64,000 nucleotides of DNA, from NCBI GenBank assembly GCA_018336035.1, contig JAGXRD010000085.1, positions 1 through 64,000 on the forward strand, given 5' to 3'. Numbering within the stretch: position 1 is the stretch's first letter; each line of letters starts with the position of its first letter. This DNA is from Alphaproteobacteria bacterium. Lineage in GTDB: Bacteria > Pseudomonadota > Alphaproteobacteria > Ferrovibrionales > Ferrovibrionaceae. The notes beneath the pieces were generated by a model. It searched no databases. It was not told the DNA's origin and worked only from the letters and a program-made list of their open reading frames with translations. Shown here piece after piece: positions 1-8,954 of the stretch. A program made the translations under genes and the position numbers.

Positions 1-1115
1 TGGCCGCCACGCGGCTACCGCCCGAGCCCGCCGACGCCGCCTGGCAATACGGCAGCAACGTCGGCTACATGCGCGCCTTCCTGCAGCGCTGGCGTGACGG
101 CTTCGACTGGCGGCACTGGGAAACCCGGCTGAACGGCTGGCTGCAGTATCGCGTCAAGCTGAAACGGCCCGACGCCGGCCATGGGCTGCAGACCGTGCAT
201 TTCCTGATCGAGCCGGGCTCGGGCGACACACCACGCCCGTTGCTGCTGACGCATGGCTGGCCAGGCTCGGTGCTGGAATTTGTCGATGTGATCGACCGCC
301 TGGCGCATCCCGAGCGCTTCGGTGGCCGCGTGGAAGACGCCTTCACCGTGATCTGCCCCACGCTGCCCGGCTATGGCTTCTCGATGCCGCTCGACCGCCC
401 CATAGGGCCGCGCGCGGTTGCAAAACTGTGGCGCGACCTGATGGTGGAGGTGCTGGGCTTCGAGCGCTTCCTGGTGCAGGCCGGCGACTGGGGTTCGATT
501 GTGTCGAGCTGGCTCGGCATCGATTTCCCCGACAACGCCGTGGCGCTGCATCTGAACATGGTGCCGCTGCGTCCGCCGCTGACGCGCGACATGCAGCCGC
601 CGTTATCAGCTGCCGAAAAGGAATGGATGCTGCGCACTCGCAAGCGCCATGAAATGGAAGGCGGCTATTTCGCCATCCAGAGCACCAAGCCGACCACTTT
701 GGGCTATGGCCTGGCCGATAGTCCGTCCGGCCTGGCCGGCTGGATCGTCGAAAAGCTGCAGGGTTTCCCGCGCGCGCCCGCCAATCACAAGCCGGTCTTC
801 GATCTCGACCATATGATTGCCAATGTCGCTTTCTACTGGCTGACCGAGACCGGCGTGACCTCGACCTGGCTCTACTGGGCGGCGCGGCAGAATAACGAGC
901 TGGCCATGCAGGCCGGCGAGTTCCTGAAATCGCCGACCGGTTTCCTGTTGCCGCCCTGGGATCTGGTTCCGCCCTCGCCCAAGGGCTGGCTGGAACGCGG
1001 CTATAACGTGACACATCGCCATGACCTGGAACGCGGTGGGCATTTCGTCGCGATGGAGCAGCCGGAGATTTTCGTGGCCAATGTGCAGGCGTTTTTCAGA
1101 AACATGATGGTGTGA
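1..1115 (+). CDS. Epoxide hydrolase, 5'-truncated by window edge
   Basis: The reading frame is already open at base 3 and runs to TGA at 1113-1115, so the start lies outside the window. The protein is an alpha/beta-fold hydrolase with the N-terminal epoxide-hydrolase domain. The oxyanion-hole motif HGWPGS is encoded near 252-269. The nucleophile motif GDWG (Asp at 487-489) lies in VQAGDWGSI, and the catalytic His is in GGHFVAME near 1041. Enzymes of this type open epoxides to diols through an ester on the Asp. The next gene starts at the stop codon, so the two are probably co-transcribed. The substrate cannot be read from the sequence. Confidence 0.85.
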   Translation, partial: AATRLPPEPADAAWQYGSNVGYMRAFLQRWRDGFDWRHWETRLNGWLQYRVKLKRPDAGHGLQTVHFLIEPGSGDTPRPLLLTHGWPGSVLEFVDVIDRLAHPERFGGRVEDAFTVICPTLPGYGFSMPLDRPIGPRAVAKLWRDLMVEVLGFERFLVQAGDWGSIVSSWLGIDFPDNAVALHLNMVPLRPPLTRDMQPPLSAAEKEWMLRTRKRHEMEGGYFAIQSTKPTTLGYGLADSPSGLAGWIVEKLQGFPRAPANHKPVFDLDHMIANVAFYWLTETGVTSTWLYWAARQNNELAMQAGEFLKSPTGFLLPPWDLVPPSPKGWLERGYNVTHRHDLERGGHFVAMEQPEIFVANVQAFFRNMMV

Positions 1116-1120
1116 GAGAG

Positions 1121-1576
1121 ATGAGCAGGAGTGAACGTTGGTTTGAGGATTACACGGTGGGCGAAGTGATCCGCGCCGATGGCGTGACGATCTCGGAGGC
1201 CGAGATCTTGTCCTTTGCCTTCACCTACGATCCGCAGCCCTTCCATCTCGATAAGCTCGCTGCTGAGCGGTCGCCATATAAAGGTCTTATCGCATCCGGT
1301 TGGCAGACCGGTTTGCTCGGCTTCCGCATGCTGCTGCAGGCCGGTCTGCTGGGCAAAGGCAGCATGGGCTCACCGGGCCTGGACGAGATTCGCTGGGCGA
1401 TGCCGGTGCGGCCGGGCGACACGCTATTCGGTCGGGCCAGCATCGAGGACAAGCGCGAGAGCGCGTCCAAGCCCGACCGCGGCATCGTGAAAATGAAATA
1501 CTGGATCGAGAACCAGAAGGGCGAGACGGTGATGAGCTTCCTCGGCACCCAGATGGTGCTGAAACGGCCGGTATAA
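1121..1576 (+). CDS. MaoC-like hot-dog dehydratase
   Basis: A protein of about 151 residues with the (R)-specific enoyl-CoA hydratase/MaoC fold. It carries the segment FAFTYDPQPFHLD near residues 30-45, which corresponds to the family hydratase motif with its Asp and His. I chose ATG 1121; a GTG at 1112 overlapping the upstream TGA would add three residues. It lies directly behind the epoxide hydrolase gene, which suggests an oxidative catabolic unit acting on acyl-CoA-like substrates. The family call is firm; the substrate is unknown. Confidence 0.75.
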   Translation: MSRSERWFEDYTVGEVIRADGVTISEAEILSFAFTYDPQPFHLDKLAAERSPYKGLIASGWQTGLLGFRMLLQAGLLGKGSMGSPGLDEIRWAMPVRPGDTLFGRASIEDKRESASKPDRGIVKMKYWIENQKGETVMSFLGTQMVLKRPV

Positions 1577-1578
1577 TT

Positions 1579-1652
1579 CGTCATGCCGGGCTTGACCCGG
1601 CATCCCATTTTTAATGGGACCCCGGCTCGCGCTTCGCTTGGCCGGGGTGACG
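1579..1652. repeat. Extragenic palindromic repeat, copy 1
   Basis: An intergenic unit bounded by CGTCA at the left and TGACG at the right. It holds three nested inverted repeats: ATGCCGGG/CCCGGCAT (1583-1603), TCCCATT/AATGGGA, and CCCCGGC/GCCGGGG. It shares the core GGGCTTGACC with copy 4. It sits just after a stop codon and may act as a terminator or mRNA end. Confidence 0.7.
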
Positions 1653-1728
1653 ATCAAATCCAGCTTGACCTTTCATCCCCGCCGCCCTTTCTCACGCAGA
1701 CGTCTTTTCATCCGAGGGGAAATACCGC

Positions 1729-2367
1729 ATGTCCGTCACGCTCTATTACGGGTCGGGTTCGGCCTATGCCTGGCGCGTCTGGCTGGCGCTGGAACACAAG
1801 GGCGTGCCGCATGAGGTGAAGCTGCTGTCCTTCAGCGAAGGCGGCCACAAAACACCGGAATATACCCGGCTCAATCCGCGCCAGCGCGTGCCGACCCTGG
1901 TGGATGGCGACTTCATCATCCGTGAATCGGCCGCCGTAATGGAATATGTCGAGGAGCGCTGGCCCGAGCAGCCGTTATTCGCCAAGGAACTGCATCTGCG
2001 CGCCACCCAGCGCCGCATGATCCGCGAAGCCGACGACGATGCTGGCGCCAAGGTCCATCAGGTTTTCGAAGCGGTGTTTGTGCCGCCGGAAAAATTTGAT
2101 GCCGGCAAACTGTCAGGCGCGGTCGCGACCTTAAAGGCCGAGATCGCCATGTGGGAGCCGCAGATCGCCGGCACCTACATGAACGGCGAAACGGTGTCGG
2201 CGGTGGACTACACGCTCTACCCGCATCTCGCCATCATCGAGCGTTTCCGCCTGCGCAAGCCCGACGCCATTCCGGCCGATCTGTTCACACCGAAGATGGC
2301 CGCCTGGGCCGAGCGAATGAAGGCGCTGCCGATCATGCAGAAGACCTGGCCACCGCATTGGAAGTAG
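1729..2367 (+). CDS. Glutathione S-transferase family protein
   Basis: 212 residues, the usual GST length. The N-terminal thioredoxin-like half starts with a short beta strand (MSVTLYYGSG) and contains the cis-Pro motif RVPTLVDGD, followed by the glutathione gamma-Glu-binding ESAAVMEY near residues 65-72. The C-terminal half is all-helical. It is presumably cytosolic and conjugates or isomerises electrophiles with glutathione; its substrate is unknown. It stands between the epoxide hydrolase/MaoC pair and the nap operon, separated from the former by a palindromic repeat. Confidence 0.85.
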   Translation: MSVTLYYGSGSAYAWRVWLALEHKGVPHEVKLLSFSEGGHKTPEYTRLNPRQRVPTLVDGDFIIRESAAVMEYVEERWPEQPLFAKELHLRATQRRMIREADDDAGAKVHQVFEAVFVPPEKFDAGKLSGAVATLKAEIAMWEPQIAGTYMNGETVSAVDYTLYPHLAIIERFRLRKPDAIPADLFTPKMAAWAERMKALPIMQKTWPPHWK

Positions 2368-2555
2368 GCCGCAGTTTGGAATGCTCCTAACATATGCCGG
2401 TATGTTCACCAGCTTCATTCTGCACATTAGAATATCGACTCGATAATTAAATAGATCAAAAAGCAATCTTCCCGCCGGTCTTTTGTGCATTGGCGAAGCT
2501 GTCGATCCGTTCTAACGTTCGTCCGTGTTCGGCCCCATCGAACGCGGAGTGCCTC

Positions 2556-2720
2556 ATGTCGCAAACAGAAGAGCCCGCCAGCCAGACCAGACGCCGCGAG
2601 TGGCTCGTCTTTCTTGGTCTTACCTTTGTCGCCGCGCCGTTTCTCACCATTGCTATCGTCGGTGGTTACGGCTTCGCGGTCTGGATGTACCAGATCATTG
2701 CCGGCCCGCCGACCGGATAA
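2556..2720 (+). CDS. napE: NapE, small membrane protein of nitrate reductase operon
   Basis: A 54-residue protein with one hydrophobic segment (about residues 18-45) after a charged start, matching NapE in size and layout. I used ATG 2556, which has GGAG at 2546-2549. A longer frame from 2490 has no ribosome site. NapE is the first gene of napEFDABC in many alphaproteobacteria; its function is not established. It ends 6 bases before napF. Confidence 0.8.
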   Translation: MSQTEEPASQTRRREWLVFLGLTFVAAPFLTIAIVGGYGFAVWMYQIIAGPPTG

Positions 2721-2726
2721 CCAGAT

Positions 2727-3023
2727 ATGGCAAAGCCCCAGAGCGATAGCCTGCCGACCCGTCGCGCCCTGCTGACAGGGCGCGTCTCGACCCGCGCCCC
2801 CATTGCCGTGATCGGCGATGCCTGTCTCGCGCGTCGCAATATCTTTTGCCGCACGTGCAACGAGTCCTGCGAAGCCGGCGCGATTCTCATTCGTCTGGCG
2901 GCCGGCAGCGCCGGATCGCCCCAGATCGATGCTGCCGCCTGTACGGGCTGCGGCGACTGCGTCGCGGTCTGCCCTGCCAGTGCCATCACCCTGCAGCCTG
3001 CGCCTGTCGAGGCGGTGGCATGA
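2727..3023 (+). CDS. napF: NapF, shortened ferredoxin-type maturation protein
   Basis: 98 residues, against roughly 160 in standard NapF. The N-terminus keeps the family's RRALLTGR segment (residues 12-19). It then passes directly to the C-terminal half: C33/C41/C44/C48 (in the GDACLA... segment) and the ferredoxin motif C72-x2-C75-x2-C78-x3-C82-P. The middle part of E. coli NapF, with two further [4Fe-4S] clusters, is absent. NapF is a cytoplasmic protein thought to help load or mature NapA. Its stop overlaps napD as ATGA, so the two are translationally coupled. Confidence 0.85.
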   Translation: MAKPQSDSLPTRRALLTGRVSTRAPIAVIGDACLARRNIFCRTCNESCEAGAILIRLAAGSAGSPQIDAAACTGCGDCVAVCPASAITLQPAPVEAVA

Positions 3024-3268
3024 GCAGCGAGGTTCATATCTCCAGCCTGATCGTGCAGACGCGACCCGACTCACTGGCGCGTCTGACCCAGGCCATCGCC
3101 GCGCTGCCAGGCGCCGAGATTCACGACACAGCACCCAGCGGCAAGATCGTCGTGCTGCTTGAAACTGCCAGCGAAGCCGAGATTTCCGAACGGCTAACCA
3201 GTATCCACGAGATCGATGGCGTCCTGACCGCCGCCCTTGTTTACCACCAGGTCGACACGGAGGAGTAA
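3020..3268 (+). CDS. napD: NapD, NapA signal-peptide chaperone
   Basis: An 82-residue protein starting [13 protein letters not shown], as NapD does, with the ferredoxin-like fold pattern and [18 protein letters not shown] near its end. NapD binds the twin-arginine signal peptide of NapA and holds back export until the cofactor is inserted. The ATG at 3020 overlaps the napF stop. A longer upstream extension in this frame lies inside napF and is not used. napA begins 29 bases further on. Confidence 0.92.
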   Translation: MSSEVHISSLIVQTRPDSLARLTQAIAALPGAEIHDTAPSGKIVVLLETASEAEISERLTSIHEIDGVLTAALVYHQVDTEE

Positions 3269-3297
3269 CCCCCCGTCCGACCGTGAGGAGAAGCCCC

Positions 3298-5817
3298 ATG
3301 AATCTCACGCGACGCCAGATGATCAAGGCCAAAGCCGCCGCCATTGCCGCCGGCGTGGCCGGGCTGTCTCCGGCAGCCGAAGCTGCCAATGCCATTATTC
3401 CCGGCGATGACGCCAAGCTGAAATGGGACAAGGCGCCCTGCCGCTTCTGCGGCACCGGCTGCGGCGTGATGGTGGCCACGCGCGACAATCGCGTTGTCGC
3501 CACGCATGGCGACATCAAGGCCGAAGTGAATCGCGGACTGAACTGCGTGAAGGGATATTTCCTTTCCAAGATCATGTATGGCGCCGACCGCCTGACCCAG
3601 CCGCTGCTACGTATGCGGAACGGCGTCTATGACAAGAACGGCGACTTCCAGGCGGTCAGCTGGGAAACAGCCTTCGATGTGATGGCGCAGCAGTTCAAGC
3701 GCGTCATCCGCGAAAAGGGCCCGACTGCCGTGGGCATGTTCGGTTCCGGCCAGTGGACGATCTGGGAAGGATATGCCGCCACCAAGCTGATGCGCGGCGG
3801 CTTCCGCTCCAACAATCTCGATCCCAATGCCCGCCACTGCATGGCCTCGGCCGCCTTCGGCTTCATGCGCAGCTTCGGCATGGACGAACCCATGGGCTGC
3901 TACGACGATATCGAGGCCGCGGATGCCTTCGTGCTCTGGGGCTCCAACATGGCGGAGATGCATCCGATCCTGTGGACCCGTGTCACCGACCGGCGCCTGA
4001 GCAATCCGCATGTCAAGGTTGCGGTGATGTCGACCTTCCAGCACCGCAGTTTCGAACTGGCGGATATTCCCATCGTCTTCACGCCGCAAAGCGACCTGGC
4101 GATTCTGAACTACATCGCGCATCACATCATCTCCACCAAGCGCTACAACAAGACCTTCCTCGACAAGCACGCCGTCTTCCGGCGCGGCAATGCCGATATC
4201 GGATACGGCCTGCGACCGGACAATCCGCTGGAAATGAAAGCCAAGAATGCGAAGGAAGCCGGCGGGTCGAAGGACATGACCTTCGATGAATTCGCCGCCT
4301 TCGTGTCCGAATATACCCTGGACAAGGTGGCGAAGATGTCAGGCGTGCCGGCCAACCGCCTGCAGGCGCTGGCCGAACTTTACGCCGATCCGAAGGTCAA
4401 GATCATGTCCTTCTGGACCATGGGGTTCAACCAGCATACGCGCGGCGTCTGGTGCAACCAGATGATCTACAACATCCATCTGCTGACCGGGAAAATCTCG
4501 GAGCCGGGCAACAGCCCGTTCTCGTTGACTGGACAGCCTTCGGCCTGTGGCACGGCGCGCGAAGTCGGCACCTTCAGCCATCGCCTGCCGGCCGACATGG
4601 TCGTGACCAATCCGGAACACCGCAAGACGGCAGAGCAGATCTGGAAACTGCCCGCCGGGCTTCTTCCCGACAAACCGGGATACCACGCGGTCGAGCAGAA
4701 CCGCATGCTGCGCGACGGCAAGCTGAATGCCTACTGGGTGCAGGTGAACAACAACATGCAAGCCTCGGCCAACATGATGGAGGAAGGCCTGCCGGGTTAT
4801 CGCAACCCGGAAAACTTCATCGTCGTCTCCGACGCCTACCCAACCGTCACGGCTCAGGCGGCCGACCTGATCCTGCCTGCGGCCATGTGGGTGGAAAAGG
4901 AAGGCGCCTATGGCAACGCTGAACGGCGCACGCATTTCTGGCACCAGTTGGTCAACGCCCCCGGCGAATCCCGGTCCGACCTCTGGCAGCTGGTGGAATT
5001 CTCGAAACGCTTCACCACCGACGAGGTCTGGACCAAGGACATTCTCGACGCCAATCCGCAATACAAAGGCAAGACGCTGTACGAGGTTCTGTTCGCCAAT
5101 GGTGAGGTGAATAAATTCCCGCGCAGCGAAATTGAAGCCGGCTATGCCAATCATGAAGCCGAAGCTTTCGGCTTTTACATCCAGAAGGGCCTGTTCGAGG
5201 AATATGCCAGCTTCGGTCGGCACCACGGGCACGATCTCGCGCCGTTCGACACCTATCACAAGGTGCGCGGCCTACGCTGGCCGGTGGTCGACGGCAAGGA
5301 AACGCTCTGGCGCTATCGCGAGGGCCTCGACCCTTACGTCAAACCCGGCGAAGGCGTCGCCTTCTATGGCTTCCCCGACAAGAAGGCGCGTATCTTCGCC
5401 TTCCCCTATGAGCCGCCGGCCGAAATGCCGGACAAGGAATACGATTTCTGGCTGGTGACAGGCCGCGTGCTGGAACACTGGCATTCCGGCTCGATGACGC
5501 GCCGCGTGCCCGAACTGCACCGCGCCGTGCCCAATGCACTCTGCTACATGCATCCAGACGATGCCCGCAAACTGAACATGCGGCGCGGCGATGAGATCCG
5601 CGTGGTCTCGCGGCGTGGCGAGGTGCGCGTGCGTGTCGAAACCCGCGGGCGCAACAAGCCACCGCCGGGCGTCGTGTTCGTGCCCTGGTTCGACGACAGC
5701 GTGCTGATCAACAAGGTGACTCTGGATGCCACCGATCCGATCTCGAAGCAGACGGATTTCAAGAAGGCTGCCGTCAAGCTCGTGAAAATGGATGTAGCGC
5801 GGAGGGTTCAGCCATGA
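3298..5817 (+). CDS. napA: NapA, periplasmic nitrate reductase catalytic subunit
   Basis: 839 residues, a normal NapA length. A Tat signal (TRRQMIKA at residues 4-11) is followed by the [4Fe-4S] ligands C48, C51, C55 and C83. The molybdenum-ligating Cys is C181 in ARHCMAS. It reduces nitrate to nitrite in the periplasm with bis-MGD molybdenum, taking electrons from NapB. ATG 3298 follows GAGGAGAA; an ATG at 3283 is less likely because the Tat signal would be extended. The TGA overlaps the napB start as ATGA. Confidence 0.97.
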   Translation: MNLTRRQMIKAKAAAIAAGVAGLSPAAEAANAIIPGDDAKLKWDKAPCRFCGTGCGVMVATRDNRVVATHGDIKAEVNRGLNCVKGYFLSKIMYGADRLTQPLLRMRNGVYDKNGDFQAVSWETAFDVMAQQFKRVIREKGPTAVGMFGSGQWTIWEGYAATKLMRGGFRSNNLDPNARHCMASAAFGFMRSFGMDEPMGCYDDIEAADAFVLWGSNMAEMHPILWTRVTDRRLSNPHVKVAVMSTFQHRSFELADIPIVFTPQSDLAILNYIAHHIISTKRYNKTFLDKHAVFRRGNADIGYGLRPDNPLEMKAKNAKEAGGSKDMTFDEFAAFVSEYTLDKVAKMSGVPANRLQALAELYADPKVKIMSFWTMGFNQHTRGVWCNQMIYNIHLLTGKISEPGNSPFSLTGQPSACGTAREVGTFSHRLPADMVVTNPEHRKTAEQIWKLPAGLLPDKPGYHAVEQNRMLRDGKLNAYWVQVNNNMQASANMMEEGLPGYRNPENFIVVSDAYPTVTAQAADLILPAAMWVEKEGAYGNAERRTHFWHQLVNAPGESRSDLWQLVEFSKRFTTDEVWTKDILDANPQYKGKTLYEVLFANGEVNKFPRSEIEAGYANHEAEAFGFYIQKGLFEEYASFGRHHGHDLAPFDTYHKVRGLRWPVVDGKETLWRYREGLDPYVKPGEGVAFYGFPDKKARIFAFPYEPPAEMPDKEYDFWLVTGRVLEHWHSGSMTRRVPELHRAVPNALCYMHPDDARKLNMRRGDEIRVVSRRGEVRVRVETRGRNKPPPGVVFVPWFDDSVLINKVTLDATDPISKQTDFKKAAVKLVKMDVARRVQP

Positions 5818-6314
5818 AGACCCGCGCTCTCGGGACCCTGGCTGCTGTGATCGTTGCCGGCGCCATGGCCATCTGGATGACCGCCGCGCTGGCGCAGAAT
5901 ATCGGCGGCACGCGCGGCCCGACGCCGCTCGACCAGAATGCGGCGCAACCGCCCATTCCCGCCGAGGTCAACGATGATGTGCGGCGCGGCCGTGCTTATC
6001 CCGAACAGCCGCCGGTGATCCCGCACACCATCCAGAACTACGAGATTTCACTGAATGCCAACAAGTGCCTGACCTGCCATGGCCGGCAATTCACGCAGCA
6101 GAGCCAGGCGCCGATGATCAGCGTCACGCATTTCATGGGCCGCGACGACCAGGTGCTGGCCACGGTGTCGGCGCGGCGCTTCTTCTGCACGCAATGCCAT
6201 GTGCCGCAGCATGACGCCAAGCCGCTGGTGGAAAATAACTTCCGCGATATCGACAGCCTGATCCTGACTCAGACCGGCGTCGATCCGAAACAGGCGGTGA
6301 GGAGGAAGCCATGA
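5814..6314 (+). CDS. napB: NapB, diheme cytochrome c subunit
   Basis: 166 residues with an N-terminal signal/anchor segment (about residues 5-27, ending ALAQ). Two CxxCH heme sites are present: C85-C88-H89 and C125-C128-H129. Histidines in VIPHTI and SVTHFMG are the likely distal ligands. NapB passes electrons from NapC to NapA in the periplasm. Both ends overlap neighbours by four bases (ATGA), indicating coupled translation of napA-napB-napC. Confidence 0.95.
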   Translation: MKTRALGTLAAVIVAGAMAIWMTAALAQNIGGTRGPTPLDQNAAQPPIPAEVNDDVRRGRAYPEQPPVIPHTIQNYEISLNANKCLTCHGRQFTQQSQAPMISVTHFMGRDDQVLATVSARRFFCTQCHVPQHDAKPLVENNFRDIDSLILTQTGVDPKQAVRRKP

Positions 6315-6940
6315 TTCGCGCCACGATAGGGCGCCTGTGGCAGCTGGTGAAGCCATACTGGCTCACCCTGATACGGCCAAGCACGACCATCAGCCTCGGC
6401 GTGTTGACCGCTGCCGGCTTCGCAGCCGGCATCATGTTCTGGGGTGGATTCAACACTGCGCTGGAACTGACCAATACCGAAAAGTTCTGTGTCAGTTGCC
6501 ACGAGATGCGCGACAATGTTTTTGCCGAGCTGAAAAACACCATCCACTACACCAACCGATCCGGCGTGCGCGCCACCTGTCCGGACTGCCATGTGCCGCA
6601 TAACTGGACCGACAAGATCGCCCGCAAGATGCAGGCCTCCAAGGAGGTCTGGGGCAAAATCTTCGGCACGATCAGCACACGTGAGAAATTCCTCGATATG
6701 CGGCTGGAACTCGCCCAGCATGAATGGGTGCGTCTGAAAGCCAACAATTCGCTGGAATGCCGCAACTGCCATGGCGCCGGCTTCATGGACATCACCAAAC
6801 AGTCGGCGCGTGCAGCCCAGATGCATTCCGCTTTCCTGTTTACCGGGGAGAAGACCTGCATCGACTGCCACAAAGGCATCGCACATAACCTGCCCGATAT
6901 GTCGAAGGTGCCGGGCTGGAGCACGCCAGTCTTCCAGTAA
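6311..6940 (+). CDS. napC: NapC, membrane-anchored tetraheme quinol dehydrogenase
   Basis: 209 residues of the NapC/NirT family. A single N-terminal membrane anchor (about residues 25-48) is followed by four CxxCH sites: C60/H64, C90/H94, C150/H154 and C183/H187. NapC oxidises quinol and reduces NapB. No napG or napH is present here, so NapC should be the only quinol entry point. It closes the operon; I see no convincing terminator behind it. Confidence 0.95.
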   Translation: MIRATIGRLWQLVKPYWLTLIRPSTTISLGVLTAAGFAAGIMFWGGFNTALELTNTEKFCVSCHEMRDNVFAELKNTIHYTNRSGVRATCPDCHVPHNWTDKIARKMQASKEVWGKIFGTISTREKFLDMRLELAQHEWVRLKANNSLECRNCHGAGFMDITKQSARAAQMHSAFLFTGEKTCIDCHKGIAHNLPDMSKVPGWSTPVFQ

Positions 6941-7027
6941 CCACGACAGTCGTTGCCGCGAAGCCTTCTATTGTACGGATACAACTCCGCGCGTGACGGC
7001 TGTACTTCCCTTTGTCATGTTGCAGGT

Positions 7028-7627
7028 ATGAGCCATCTTCTCTTCCTGCCCGGCGCCGGTGGCGCAGCCGAATTCTGGTATCCGCTCGGCGCGTTGCTGC
7101 CGGCGCAATATGAAAAGACCTATCTGAACTGGCCGGGGCTGGGACACCAGGCGCACCGGCCCGGCCTCGACAGCCTGGATGCGCTGACCGCCTATGCGGC
7201 GGCACAGCTGAAAAGCGACACGGTGATCGTGGCGCAGTCGATGGGCGGCATCTTCGCGCTGCGGCTGGCTTTGCTCTATCCGCAGACAGTGACGAAGCTG
7301 GTGCTGACGGCGGCCAGCGGCGGTATTGACGTCATGCGTTTCGGCGCCAGCGACTGGCGACCGGCCTATCGCGCCGAATATCCCAATGCGGCGGACTGGA
7401 TCACCGCGGCGCGCGCCGATCATACGGCGGAGATTTCCTCCATTGCCCAGCCGGCTTTGCTGCTGTGGGGCGACGCCGATACGATCAGCCCGGTGGCAGT
7501 GGGTAAACATCTTGCGTCGCTGCTGCCGCATGCGACGCTGCAGGTGATCGCCGGCGGCACGCATGGGTTCGCGCAGGAGCGCGCAGCCGAGATCGCGCCG
7601 CTGGTGCAGGCGTTTTTGACGACATAA
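7028..7627 (+). CDS. Small alpha/beta hydrolase
   Basis: 199 residues from ATG 7028; an in-frame upstream ATG (6953) would add an unlikely leader. It has the alpha/beta-hydrolase layout: FLPGAGGAAEFW as oxyanion loop, nucleophile motif AQSMGG (Ser about residue 71), acidic residue in WGDADTISP, and His in GGTHGF. The triad looks complete. Substrate is unknown. It lies 87 bases behind napC, probably as a separate unit. Confidence 0.8.
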   Translation: MSHLLFLPGAGGAAEFWYPLGALLPAQYEKTYLNWPGLGHQAHRPGLDSLDALTAYAAAQLKSDTVIVAQSMGGIFALRLALLYPQTVTKLVLTAASGGIDVMRFGASDWRPAYRAEYPNAADWITAARADHTAEISSIAQPALLLWGDADTISPVAVGKHLASLLPHATLQVIAGGTHGFAQERAAEIAPLVQAFLTT

Positions 7628-7642
7628 CCGGGTAAAAAAGAT

Positions 7643-7677
7643 CGTCACCCTCGGGCTTGTACCGAGGGTCCATGACG
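7643..7677. repeat. Extragenic palindromic repeat, copy 2
   Basis: A short member of the same family as the 1579 repeat, again flanked by CGTCA and TGACG. The core is ACCCTCGG/CCGAGGGT around GCTTGTA. It lies 15 bases past the hydrolase stop and could fold as a transcript end. The rest of the gap up to 7795 shows no gene. Confidence 0.6.
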
Positions 7678-7795
7678 GTGTGGGTGGCAAGATCGATGGT
7701 ATACTTGAACCCTGCTACCTGCCGCCCCGCGTCGCCGCTGTTGCCCGTCGTGAACCAGACTTTCCAGCCGGGATCAAACGCGACACAACAGGACG

Positions 7796-7828
7796 CAAAA
7801 AAAAGCCCGCGGTGGATGCCGCGGGCTT
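7796..7828 (-). terminator. Rho-independent terminator of accA
   Basis: A perfect 10-bp stem, AAGCCCGCGG (7803-7812) with CCGCGGGCTT (7819-7828), and a 6-base loop. Read on the minus strand it is followed by eight Us (7797-7804). It lies 27 bases beyond the accA stop. Confidence 0.9.
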
Positions 7829-7854
7829 TGTGAATTCAGGAGCTTGCGCCGGAG

Positions 7855-8817
7855 TTAAAGTCCGTTCGCGCCCATGTCGAGGAATTTGCGGCGGCGCGCT
7901 TCGCGCAACGCGCCCGGCTCCTGGCCGACCAGATTGCGCAAGCTGGCCTCCAGCGCATCGCCCAGCGACGTGATCGCCAGACCCGGATTGCGATGGGCGC
8001 CGCCGAGCGGCTCCTTCACGATCTCGTCGATCACCTTCAGCTTGAGCAGGTCTTCCGCGGTGACGCGCAAAGCCTCGGCAGCATCGGGCGCCTTGCTGCC
8101 GTCATTCCACAGGATGGCGGCGCAGCCTTCGGGCGAGATCACCGAATAGATCGCATGTTCGAACATCAGCACGCGGTTGGCGGCGGCCAGCGCCACCGCG
8201 CCGCCCGAGCCGCCCTCGCCGACGATGGCTGCCACGAGCGGGACTCGGATATCCAGACAGCAGTCGATGGCGCGCGCGATCGCTTCAGCCTGGCCGCGTT
8301 CTTCGGCCTGCACGCCCGGATAGGCGCCGGCGGTATCGACCAGCGTGATCACCGGCAGGCGGAAGCGATCGGCCATGCGCATCAGGCGGATCGCCTTGCG
8401 ATAGCCTTCCGGCTTGGCCATGCCGAAATTGTGCTTGAGCCGGCTTTCGGTGGTGCGGCCTTTTTCGTGGCCCATCACCATCACGGCACGGCCGCGGAAG
8501 CGCGCCAGGCCGCCGCTGATGGCGCCATCCTCGCCAAAGGCGCGGTCGCCGCAGAGCGGGACGTAATCCGTCACCAGGCCGGCGATGTAATCGGCGAAAT
8601 GCGGGCGATCCTGGTGGCGCGCCACCTGGGTCTTCTGCCAGGCGCCGAGCTTGGCATAGGTCGCCTGCAGCTGCTGGGCGGCCTTGGCCTCCAGCCGATC
8701 CAGGTCGTCGCTGATGTCGCTGTTGCCCTGGTCGGCAAGCTGCTTGAGCTCGGCGATTTTCGCCTCCAGCTCGGCAATCGGCTTTTCGAATTCGAGATAT
8801 GAGCGCATGGGGGCCAT
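7855..8817 (-). CDS. accA: Acetyl-CoA carboxylase carboxyltransferase subunit alpha
   Basis: 320 residues, the typical AccA length. The N-terminus has the family segment [15 protein letters not shown]. The crotonase-like core includes [18 protein letters not shown], and [11 protein letters not shown] with ISPEGCA. Together with AccD it transfers carboxyl from carboxybiotin to acetyl-CoA, making malonyl-CoA. The start could be ATG 8817 or 8808; neither has a clear ribosome site. It is divergent from purH and ends at a strong terminator. Confidence 0.95.
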   Translation of the reverse strand: MAPMRSYLEFEKPIAELEAKIAELKQLADQGNSDISDDLDRLEAKAAQQLQATYAKLGAWQKTQVARHQDRPHFADYIAGLVTDYVPLCGDRAFGEDGAISGGLARFRGRAVMVMGHEKGRTTESRLKHNFGMAKPEGYRKAIRLMRMADRFRLPVITLVDTAGAYPGVQAEERGQAEAIARAIDCCLDIRVPLVAAIVGEGGSGGAVALAAANRVLMFEHAIYSVISPEGCAAILWNDGSKAPDAAEALRVTAEDLLKLKVIDEIVKEPLGGAHRNPGLAITSLGDALEASLRNLVGQEPGALREARRRKFLDMGANGL

Positions 8818-8885
8818 CGTGTAGCATGGATCGGGGCCCCAGACAAACCCCGCAAGCCATTGTTTTCGGACGATTTTACACCGCT

Positions 8886-8913
8886 TTTGCGCGTAGGGCC
8901 GCCGTGCTATAGC
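8886..8913 (+). promoter_or_regulatory. Possible purH promoter
   Basis: TTTGCG (8886-8891) and TATAGC (8908-8913) are separated by 16 bases and lie 42 bases before the purH ATG, in the divergent gap with accA. The match is partial. Confidence 0.35.
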
Positions 8914-8954
8914 CCTGCCCGACCCTCCCTCCTGCCCTTTGAGGCCTTTGCCCC

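Noticed and set aside
2440-2460. FNR-like half site (ATCAA) before napE
   Set aside because: Only one half of TTGAT-N4-ATCAA is present (2/5 match in the other half), so it is not reported as an operator.
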